A stretch of DNA of 6,219 bases. Source: Sphingobacterium thalpophilum (GTDB lineage Bacteria; Bacteroidota; Bacteroidia; Flavobacteriales; Flavobacteriaceae). The notes below the pieces were generated by a model, which saw only the letters and a list, made by a program, of their open reading frames with translations, made no database searches and was not told where the DNA came from. The position numbers and the translations under genes are program-made. The DNA is taken from contig CALPOS020000130.1 in assembly GCA_943325255.2 (NCBI GenBank), forward strand, positions 1 to 6,219, written 5' to 3'. This document shows, one piece after another, positions 1-5,868 of the stretch. Each line of letters opens with the position of its first letter. Positions within the stretch are counted from its first letter, which is position 1.

Positions 1-1134
1 AAGAATGCGATGAAAGAGTTTGGCATTGGTGGCATTCCTATCGTTGATGAGAACAAAAAACTAAAAGGAATTGTAACGAATCGCGATTTGAGATTTGAAA
101 AGAATAGCACCCGTCCGATTGTTGAAGTCATGACCAGTTCTAATTTGATTACAGTGGCAGAAGGAACGTCGTTAGAACAAGCAGAAGTGGTTTTGCAAGG
201 ACATAAAATTGAAAAATTACCTGTGGTCAATGCCGATTATAAATTGGTTGGATTGATTACTTTTCGAGATATCACCAAATTGACACAAAAACCCATTGCC
301 AACAAAGATGTTTTCGGGCGATTGCTCGTAGCTGCAGCGATTGGCGTTACAGCAGATGCTTTCTTACGAGCAGAAGCATTGGTTAATGCGGGCGTAGATG
401 CGATTATTATTGATACGGCGCATGGACATACGCAAGGGGTCGTGAATGTATTGAAAGAAATCAAAGGTAAATTTCCAAAATTGGATGTTATCGTTGGTAA
501 TATCGCCACCGCTGAAGCGGCAAAATTCTTAGTTGAGAATGGCGCTGATGGCGTAAAAGTGGGCATCGGACCAGGTTCGATTTGTACGACGCGAGTGGTT
601 GCTGGTGTTGGATTTCCACAGTTTTCTGCGGTGTTGGAAGTGGCTGCTGCAATCAAAGGCAGTGGTGTTCCAGTGATTGCCGATGGTGGGATTCGTTATA
701 CTGGTGATATTCCAAAGGCGATTGCTGCCGGAGCCGATAGCGTGATGTTAGGATCATTATTGGCAGGAACGAAAGAATCTCCCGGAGAGACGATTATTTT
801 TGAAGGAAGAAAGTTCAAGTCGTATCGCGGCATGGGTTCCGTAGAAGCGATGCAAGAAGGCTCAAAGGACAGATATTTTCAAGACGTGGAAGACGATGTG
901 AAGAAATTGGTTCCGGAAGGCATTGTAGGTCGCGTGCCGTATAAAGGAGAATTGAATGAAAGCATGCAACAATTTATTGGTGGCTTGCGAGCTGGAATGG
1001 GTTATTGCGGATCGAAAGACATTGCTACTTTGCAAGATACAGGAAGATTTGTTCGAATTACGTCTAGCGGCATTACGGAAAGTCATCCGCATAATGTGAC
1101 GATTACTAAGGAAGCACCGAATTATTCGAGATAG
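1..1134 (+). CDS. guaB: IMP dehydrogenase, 5'-truncated by the window edge
   Basis: IMP dehydrogenase oxidises IMP to XMP with NAD+, the committed step of guanine nucleotide synthesis in the cytoplasm. The frame is open from base 1, so the ATG at base 10 is an internal Met; about 110 N-terminal residues of the usual ~490 lie outside the window. Numbering from that Met, residues 1-30 end the first CBS domain and 36-93 form the second (PVV, then GLITFRD). The catalytic barrel follows: IIIDTAHGH (132-140, NAD side), [11 protein letters not shown] (185-195) with catalytic Cys192, [10 protein letters not shown] (224-233, IMP phosphate and ribose), SYRGMGS (271-277), the flap Arg-Tyr pair in DRYF (287-290), and VPEGIVGR (301-308). 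The C-terminus [16 protein letters not shown] is typical and complete. No frameshift or missing key residue is seen. The family assignment is secure; it is an ordinary housekeeping copy. Confidence 0.97.
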   Translation, partial: KNAMKEFGIGGIPIVDENKKLKGIVTNRDLRFEKNSTRPIVEVMTSSNLITVAEGTSLEQAEVVLQGHKIEKLPVVNADYKLVGLITFRDITKLTQKPIANKDVFGRLLVAAAIGVTADAFLRAEALVNAGVDAIIIDTAHGHTQGVVNVLKEIKGKFPKLDVIVGNIATAEAAKFLVENGADGVKVGIGPGSICTTRVVAGVGFPQFSAVLEVAAAIKGSGVPVIADGGIRYTGDIPKAIAAGADSVMLGSLLAGTKESPGETIIFEGRKFKSYRGMGSVEAMQEGSKDRYFQDVEDDVKKLVPEGIVGRVPYKGELNESMQQFIGGLRAGMGYCGSKDIATLQDTGRFVRITSSGITESHPHNVTITKEAPNYSR

Positions 1135-1136
1135 GG

Positions 1137-1254
1137 TTTTGCCACGAAGGCACTAAGGCGCAAAGGTTTTTAACTTTAAAAGGTTCAAAAGAATAATTTA
1201 TCCTTTGAACCTTTTTATTTTTTTCTTCGTGACTTAGCGCCTTCGTGGCGAAAA
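1137..1254. repeat. Outer inverted repeat flanking the terminator, likely a dispersed Bacteroidota repeat
   Basis: The left arm 1141-1157 (GCCACGAAGGCACTAAG) pairs with 1233-1249 (CTTAGCGCCTTCGTGGC) with a single mismatch (A1152 against C1238). Runs of T (1137-1140) and A (1251-1254) extend the pairing past one bulged G. The arms enclose the inner terminator hairpin, so the whole convergent intergenic region can fold into one long nested structure. Sequences close to GCCACGAAGGCACTAAGGC are, from memory, frequent between genes in Bacteroidota genomes; that this copy belongs to such a family is inference. Confidence 0.7.
1178..1224 (+). terminator. Probable intrinsic terminator of guaB
   Basis: A perfect 12-bp stem pairs 1178-1189 (AAAAGGTTCAAA) with 1204-1215 (TTTGAACCTTTT), with a 14-nt loop. 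On the + strand it runs into a T-rich tract (1212-1224, one A). The stem is AT-rich, so it is weaker than a classic terminator. On the - strand the stem is followed only by TTTT and then AAAG, so termination of the convergent gene here would be weaker. The position 44 bp after the guaB stop suits a guaB terminator. Confidence 0.7.
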
Positions 1255-1259
1255 GTAAT

Positions 1260-1781
1260 TTACAAAAATCCGTTCAACTCATTCTTCAAATAACTCAAAG
1301 CGGCGCTACTCGGTGTCGCTTTTTCCATTAAATCAGATAAGATTACTTCTCGCAGTTTGTCGGCACTGTCTACACGTTCGCTCATATTGGCTTTGCGAAT
1401 CATTTGTATCGTCGCGTTTTTAGCGGTGATGATGATCGTCCAACATTCGTCGGTCATGTAAATTTGTTGTGTTAGGTTGTGCTCAAATTCTTGTTCGATT
1501 TGCGCAATGACAAGATTTTCGTATTCGTGTTTATCGTTAGAAAGTGGTTTGATGCGAATGAGTAGTTTTGTTGGATTGATGCGCTCTAAAAACAAAGCCA
1601 TGCGCTCGAAAGCTTGCAATCGAAGTGGCAAAGCATCTTTTTGATTTTCTTTTTGCAATAGCCAACGACGGGTATTTTGTTGGTCGTTGAAATAGGCTGT
1701 AAATAAATAGTAAGCCACACCGCCCGTGATTAAAGCAGGCAAGGTATAAAACAACAATTCTAGAAGTTTATCAGCGTTCAT
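1260..1781 (-). CDS. Conserved hypothetical protein with one N-terminal membrane segment
   Basis: A 173-residue protein of unknown function. Residues 7-29 (LELLFYTLPALITGGVAYYL and on) form one membrane segment. A polar stretch follows (NDQQNTRRWLLQKENQKDA, 32-50), then a soluble domain with LPLRLQAFERMALFLERINP (51-70), an acidic helix around IEQEFEHNLTQQIY (95-108) and ATPSSAALSYLKNEL near the end. This layout suggests an anchored protein with a cytoplasmic domain, but orientation is inferred. It resembles a family of uncharacterised Bacteroidota proteins, possibly Pfam DUF7935 (number from memory, unverified). The frame is open to an ATG at 1841, which would add 20 residues. I prefer the ATG at 1781 because it puts the membrane segment near the N-terminus and leaves the promoter-like box at 1808-1815 upstream. 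It converges on guaB and diverges from the PNGase F-like gene. Confidence 0.8.
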   Translation of the reverse strand: MNADKLLELLFYTLPALITGGVAYYLFTAYFNDQQNTRRWLLQKENQKDALPLRLQAFERMALFLERINPTKLLIRIKPLSNDKHEYENLVIAQIEQEFEHNLTQQIYMTDECWTIIITAKNATIQMIRKANMSERVDSADKLREVILSDLMEKATPSSAALSYLKNELNGFL

Positions 1782-1807
1782 TTGATTTAATATAATTTGA
1801 ATTGACG

Positions 1808-1815
1808 CAAAAGTA
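1808..1815 (-). promoter_or_regulatory. Promoter-like -7 box upstream of the hypothetical membrane protein gene
   Basis: Read on the - strand this is TACTTTTG, an exact match to the Bacteroidota -7 consensus TAnnTTTG. It ends 26 nt before the ATG at 1781, so a start a few bases downstream would give a leader of about 20 nt. No convincing -33 TTG/TTTG is present at the usual 19-21 bp spacing, so the call rests on the -7 box and its position. Confidence 0.45.
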
Positions 1816-1909
1816 AAACATTCCATCCTTTTTGACTCCATGAAAAAATAAATAAAGGATAAAATATTTGTATCAAAATTTCTGTTATTTTTACTAAAAA
1901 TAAAATATT

Positions 1910-3253
1910 ATGAAAAAAATATTACTTCTATTTGTTATTAGTGTTATGAGTATGAATGCATTTGAAGCAGTGGCACAGATTACAACACTCAATGTTTTTA
2001 ATCAAATTCGTTTTTATGATGGCTATGCAGTGACGGTAAATCTGCCTGTTCCGGATGGAATTATCCGCCACCGTAATGATTTGTATGCTAAAAAACTGAC
2101 GGAAGATCAGTTACTTGCGTTTGGAAGCACCATGACGCTAAACGTTACGATAAAAGCAGATTGTGATAATTACGATCGAATTGGTAATGTTAATTTAGCT
2201 TTTACACCCAAAGGTGCTTTAACGTATGATACCAATGAGGTTCCTAAATTTGAATTGGCAAGATTTATTACCCCTTTTATGAACAAGAATATTGCTCCTT
2301 TTGAAGTTCCTTATACTTTCAATATCGAGAATATGGCAAAAATATTCAAAGATCCTGCGCTGATTGCTGCCTATGATTTTTGGGTTGAACTTGAAGTATT
2401 CGGTGTTCCTTATGCCGCTCAAGCTGAGGTTGCCGGCTGCGCTGGAGTAACAAGCGTGTGTTTCGGATCTGTAGATTTTGTGTCAGATACAACGCCTTTC
2501 ATTTCAAGCAATAATTTCCTTTTACCTTTAAATTTTAAAAAGAATTTAAATAATTACCAAGTTGGAGCCTCTGATGCACTGGGTCAAACGGTCAGAACTA
2601 TCAGTATTAATTTGCCGACCGACATCGATAATTCTAGTTTTTATTTGATTACTTCAAATCATGGCGCTAATTCTGGCGGGGAAGAGTATAATAGAAGATG
2701 GCATAACGTTTATCTTGATAATTTCAATACTACAATTTTGAGATATAAACCGGGAGAATTGACTTGTGAACCTTATCGAATTTATAATACGCAACCGAAC
2801 GGAATTTATGGGCCTTCGCCTAGAACCGATGCGCAGTGGCAATCGTTTAGTAATTGGTGTCCAGGTTATAATATACCCATTAGAAAAATAAATATAGGTC
2901 TTTTAAGTGCTGGAAATCACAATTTTAGAATTACCGTTCCAGCGGCTCAATTTGTAAATGGTGAAGGGTATTTTCCGATATCATTATACTTGCAGGGAAC
3001 TGCAAATCCTTTAGGAACAGAAGTGCCGACTTTTGTTGACTATTCTATTTTTCCGAACCCAGCTTCAGAACTTCTTACTATAGACGCTAAGGAGACAATA
3101 AAGAATTGTTCGATGATCAACTCAATTGGTCAAAAAGTTTATGAAGGAAATCAAAATCAGATCACTATTGCAAACTTCTCGAAAGGACTGTATATTTTAC
3201 AAATTGAATTTGAAAATGGAATTAAAGTGACTGAGAAGGTCATGAAAGAATAA
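1910..3253 (+). CDS. Secreted PNGase F-like protein with T9SS type A sorting domain
   Basis: Predicted exported protein of 447 residues. PNGase F cleaves N-glycans from asparagine; that activity is not shown for this protein. Residues 1-22 are a signal peptide (MKKILLLFVISVM core, probable cut after AVA). The match below is to PNGase F as I recall its sequence. The N-terminal jelly roll (about 75-185) has CDNYDRIGNV (85-94) aligned with CDEWDRYANV, placing D89 on catalytic Asp60, and RFITPF (118-123) aligned with RFITPY. E160 or E162 may match Glu118. The C-terminal jelly roll (about 225-363) has EEYNRRWH (258-265) aligned with AEWCFRTH, placing E259 on Glu206, and NWCPG (315-319) aligned with GWCPG. 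C286 and C317 could form the matching disulfide. Residues 375-447 are a T9SS type A tail (FPNP 381-384, IGQKVYEG, KGLYILQI), so it should cross the outer membrane and be released or surface-attached. It appears monocistronic with its own terminator. The fold is well supported, the substrate is not. Confidence 0.87.
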   Translation: MKKILLLFVISVMSMNAFEAVAQITTLNVFNQIRFYDGYAVTVNLPVPDGIIRHRNDLYAKKLTEDQLLAFGSTMTLNVTIKADCDNYDRIGNVNLAFTPKGALTYDTNEVPKFELARFITPFMNKNIAPFEVPYTFNIENMAKIFKDPALIAAYDFWVELEVFGVPYAAQAEVAGCAGVTSVCFGSVDFVSDTTPFISSNNFLLPLNFKKNLNNYQVGASDALGQTVRTISINLPTDIDNSSFYLITSNHGANSGGEEYNRRWHNVYLDNFNTTILRYKPGELTCEPYRIYNTQPNGIYGPSPRTDAQWQSFSNWCPGYNIPIRKINIGLLSAGNHNFRITVPAAQFVNGEGYFPISLYLQGTANPLGTEVPTFVDYSIFPNPASELLTIDAKETIKNCSMINSIGQKVYEGNQNQITIANFSKGLYILQIEFENGIKVTEKVMKE

Positions 3254-3274
3254 TAATAGTTTTATATGATAAAG

Positions 3275-3308
3275 AAGCGCAAAGATTTATTTGCGCTTTT
3301 TTTATTTT
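3275..3308 (+). terminator. Intrinsic terminator of the PNGase F-like gene
   Basis: A perfect 9-bp stem pairs AAGCGCAAA (3275-3283) with TTTGCGCTT (3290-3298) around a 6-nt loop (GATTTA), and a T-rich tract follows (3297-3308, one A). It lies 21 bp after the stop codon. The GC core plus U-run is a textbook rho-independent terminator and separates this gene from the helicase transcript. Confidence 0.9.
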
Positions 3309-3441
3309 AATAGGTTCCATTTGCATTAGAAGAAATAGTACTTGCCTCTCGATAAAAAGTTGCAATTGAAGTCAAAGAAACAGAATAATTATATTCTCAT
3401 AATTGTTGAAAACTCGTACTTAATCTTCGTCTCTAATTGCC

Positions 3442-3449
3442 TATTTTTG
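3442..3449 (+). promoter_or_regulatory. Promoter-like -7 box of the helicase gene
   Basis: TATTTTTG is an exact match to the Bacteroidota -7 consensus TAnnTTTG. It lies 43 bp before the helicase ATG, predicting a transcript start near 3454-3456 and a leader of about 38 nt. The -33 element is weak: no TTG occurs at the usual spacing, and the two TTG triplets at 3403-3408 are too far away. The preceding intergenic stretch (3309-3441) contains no gene that I can support. Confidence 0.5.
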
Positions 3450-3454
3450 CTTTC

Positions 3455-3488
3455 AATCTGAGTCAGTTTAGGAACTCAGATTCCTAAA
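3455..3488 (+). promoter_or_regulatory. Two overlapping, mutually exclusive hairpins in the helicase leader
   Basis: Hairpin A pairs AATCTGAGT (3455-3463) with ACTCAGATT (3474-3482), 9 bp perfect with a 10-nt loop. Hairpin B pairs TTTAGGAA (3467-3474) with TTCCTAAA (3481-3488), 8 bp perfect with a 6-nt loop. They share bases 3474 and 3481-3482, and the arm of each lies in the loop or arm of the other, so only one can form fully. Hairpin B ends 4 nt before the ATG and could mask the ribosome site; hairpin A would sit at the very 5' end of the predicted transcript. The base pairing is seen directly; a regulatory role is inference. Confidence 0.4.
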
Positions 3489-3492
3489 AGAA

Positions 3493-5814
3493 ATGCAACA
3501 GCACATCAGTCAACTTAACGAAGCACAACAACAACCTGTCCTCCAAAAAGATGGGCCGATGATTATTATTGCCGGTGCTGGCTCAGGAAAGACCCGTGTG
3601 CTCACCGTTCGTATTGCATATCTGATGAGTTTGGGCGTGGATGCGTTTAGCATTCTGGCATTGACCTTTACCAATAAAGCCGCGCGTGAAATGAAATCTC
3701 GTATTGCGCAAATTGTCGGTACCAACGAAGCTAAGAATTTGTGGATGGGAACGTTTCACTCCGTATTCGCCAGGATATTGCGTTCTGAAGCGGATAAACT
3801 AGGCTATCCTTCGAACTTTACGATTTATGATACGCAAGATAGTGTTCGATTGATTTCGGCGATCATCAAAGAAATGCAATTGGACAAAGACATCTACAAA
3901 CCAAAGCAGGTTTTAAGTAGAATTTCGTCTTATAAAAATTCACTGATTACGGTTAAAGCGTATTTCAATAACCCAGAATTGCAGGAATCAGATGCGATGT
4001 CGAAGAAACCGCGTTTGGGTGAAATTTATCAGAATTATGTGGAGCGTTGCTTCAAAGCAGGCGCGATGGACTTTGACGATTTGCTTCTCAAAACCAACGA
4101 ATTGCTGAATCGTTTTCCGGATGTATTGGCGAAATACCAAGATCGTTTTCGTTATATTTTGGTCGATGAGTACCAAGATACCAATCATTCGCAATATTTG
4201 ATTGTTCGCGCTTTGTCGGATCGCTTTCAAAATATTTGTGTAGTGGGCGATGATGCGCAGAGTATTTACGCTTTTCGTGGGGCGAATATCAATAACATCT
4301 TGAATTTCCAGAAAGATTACGATAACGTCAAAACCTATCGATTAGAGCAGAATTATCGTTCGACCAAGAATATTGTCGAAGCCGCGAACTCGATTATCGA
4401 AAAGAACAAAACCCGTTTGGATAAAGTCGTATGGACCGCTAACGATTTGGGGAATAAAATAAAAGTACACCGCAGCATTACCGATAGTGAAGAAGGCCGT
4501 TACGTCGCCAGCACGATTTGGGAGCAAAAGATGCAACATCAAATGATGAATGGGCAGTTTGCTATTTTGTATCGAACCAACGCGCAATCCCGCTCGATGG
4601 AAGATGCGTTGCGAAAGCGAGATATTCCATATCGAATTTATGGTGGTTTGTCTTTTTATCAAAGAAAAGAAATTAAAGATGTCTTGTGTTACTTGCGTTT
4701 GGTCATTAATCCGAAAGATGAAGAAGCGTTGATTCGGGTGATAAATTATCCCGCGCGAGGTATTGGCGATACGACGATTGAAAAATTGACGATTGCTGCC
4801 AATCACTACAAGCGTTCGATGTTTGAAGTGATGCAAAACATAGATAAAATCGATTTGAAATTGAATTCCGGAACCAAAGCCAAATTGCAGGATTTTGTCA
4901 CGATGATTCAAAGTTTTCAAGTGATTAATGAAAATCAAGATGCGTTTTACTTGGCAGATCATGTGACGAAGAAAACCGGTTTGGTGCAAGAGTTGAAGAA
5001 AGACGGAACACCGGAAGGTATTGCGCGTATTGAGAATATAGAAGAATTACTCAACGGTATCAAAGATTTTACCGAAGGGCAAAAAGAAATTGATGGTGCT
5101 CGTGGTGCGTTGTCTGAGTTTTTAGAAGATGTGGCGCTGGCGACTGACTTAGATAAAGATACCGGCGATGACGATCGCGTCGCGTTGATGACGATTCACT
5201 TGGCGAAAGGATTGGAATTTCCGTATGTTTTTGTCGTCGGAATGGAAGAAGATTTGTTCCCAAGTGCAATGAGTATTAGTACGAGAAGTGAATTAGAAGA
5301 AGAGCGTCGATTGTTTTATGTAGCATTAACTCGAGCCGAAAAGCAAGCGTATTTAACTTATGCGCAATCACGTTACCGTTGGGGAAAATTGACAGATAGC
5401 GAACCTTCACGTTTTATTGAAGAAATCGACGGACAGTATTTAGAATATTTATCGATTGAAGAAACCAATTATCGGTACAAACCGATGATTGATAATGATA
5501 TTTTTGGCGATGTCGATAAATCGAAATTGCGGTTGGCAAAACCTGTAAGTGGAACGCCACCAAAGAAGTACGGAGAAGAGCCAACAGCGACAATTCGAAA
5601 ATTAAAACCAGTTTCTGGAAATCCACCTGCGGGTGCGAATTTGTTCGACTCGAAGTTGACGGTTGGAAATATTGTCATGCACGAACGATTTGGCAAAGGT
5701 GAAGTCATCAATTTGGAAGGCGTTGGCGGCGATAAAAAAGCAGAAATTAAGTTTGAAGTGGGCGGCATTAAGAAATTGTTGTTGCGCTTTGCCAAACTCG
5801 ATGTCATCGGATAA
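3493..5814 (+). CDS. uvrD: UvrD/PcrA-type superfamily 1 DNA helicase
   Basis: ATP-driven 3'-5' DNA helicase of the UvrD/PcrA group, used in nucleotide excision and mismatch repair and in clearing replication forks. At 773 residues it is a normal full length. All SF1A motifs are present in order: Q motif LNEAQQQPV (8-16), Walker A AGAGSGKT (27-34), Ia ALTFTNKAAREMK (56-68), Ib GTFHS (86-90), Walker B VDEYQDT (224-230), III VVGDDAQSIYAFRG (250-263), IV LEQNYRST (284-291), IVa LYRTNAQSRSME (359-370), V VALMTIHLAKGLEFP (563-577), VI EEERRLFYVALTRAE (602-616). A proline-rich linker (683-712) leads to a C-terminal Tudor-like domain (VGNIVMHERFGKGEVINLEG, 724-743; end LLRFAKLDVIG) that in PcrA/UvrD binds partners such as RNA polymerase. 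Whether UvrD or PcrA is the better name cannot be decided. The start has no upstream in-frame alternative that keeps the Q motif near the N-terminus. The gene downstream on the same strand is probably co-transcribed. Confidence 0.96.
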   Translation: MQQHISQLNEAQQQPVLQKDGPMIIIAGAGSGKTRVLTVRIAYLMSLGVDAFSILALTFTNKAAREMKSRIAQIVGTNEAKNLWMGTFHSVFARILRSEADKLGYPSNFTIYDTQDSVRLISAIIKEMQLDKDIYKPKQVLSRISSYKNSLITVKAYFNNPELQESDAMSKKPRLGEIYQNYVERCFKAGAMDFDDLLLKTNELLNRFPDVLAKYQDRFRYILVDEYQDTNHSQYLIVRALSDRFQNICVVGDDAQSIYAFRGANINNILNFQKDYDNVKTYRLEQNYRSTKNIVEAANSIIEKNKTRLDKVVWTANDLGNKIKVHRSITDSEEGRYVASTIWEQKMQHQMMNGQFAILYRTNAQSRSMEDALRKRDIPYRIYGGLSFYQRKEIKDVLCYLRLVINPKDEEALIRVINYPARGIGDTTIEKLTIAANHYKRSMFEVMQNIDKIDLKLNSGTKAKLQDFVTMIQSFQVINENQDAFYLADHVTKKTGLVQELKKDGTPEGIARIENIEELLNGIKDFTEGQKEIDGARGALSEFLEDVALATDLDKDTGDDDRVALMTIHLAKGLEFPYVFVVGMEEDLFPSAMSISTRSELEEERRLFYVALTRAEKQAYLTYAQSRYRWGKLTDSEPSRFIEEIDGQYLEYLSIEETNYRYKPMIDNDIFGDVDKSKLRLAKPVSGTPPKKYGEEPTATIRKLKPVSGNPPAGANLFDSKLTVGNIVMHERFGKGEVINLEGVGGDKKAEIKFEVGGIKKLLLRFAKLDVIG

Positions 5815-5865
5815 TCTAACAATCCAATAATCTAAAAATCTAATAATCCAACAATCTCACAATCC
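5810..5865 (+). repeat. 8-bp tandem repeat (7 units) between helicase and Sua5/YciO gene
   Basis: Seven consecutive 8-bp units with consensus AAYAATCY fill this tract: GATAATCT, AACAATCC, AATAATCT, AAAAATCT, AATAATCC, AACAATCT, CACAATCC. The first unit contains the helicase TAA stop and the last ends 3 nt before the next ATG. The core AATC is invariant in all units, while the first three positions and the last vary. It therefore covers the entire spacer, including where a ribosome site would lie. It has no spacer/repeat structure of a CRISPR and no hairpin. Confidence 0.85.
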
Positions 5866-5868
5866 AAG

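Noticed and set aside
10..12. ATG at base 10 as the real start of guaB
   Set aside because: The frame is open upstream to base 1 and the protein begins in the middle of the first CBS domain, so the gene continues outside the window.
1863..1893. Possible promoter of the PNGase F-like gene (AATATTTG at 1863-1870 or TATTTTTA at 1886-1893)
   Set aside because: Each misses one position of TAnnTTTG and neither has a -33 TTG at the right distance; in such AT-rich sequence this is not enough for a call, although a promoter must lie in this region.
3382..3397. Short palindrome AGAATA-ATTA-TATTCT upstream of the helicase
   Set aside because: Only 6 AT-rich base pairs in an AT-rich spacer, not placed against a promoter box; expected by chance.
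4342..4989. Long open frame on the - strand (215 codons) inside the helicase gene
   Set aside because: It lies wholly antisense to well-conserved helicase motifs, its translation shows no recognisable domain, and it has no promoter or spacing of its own. The same holds for the other antisense frames over guaB and the helicase.
5469..5822. Open frame on the - strand across the helicase 3' end
   Set aside because: It mirrors the linker and Tudor-like domain codons and has a low-complexity Pro/Ser/Asn-rich translation with no family resemblance.
5810..5865. Possible CRISPR-like array
   Set aside because: Units are 8 bp with no spacers and the drift between units is that of a simple tandem repeat; no cas gene is nearby.
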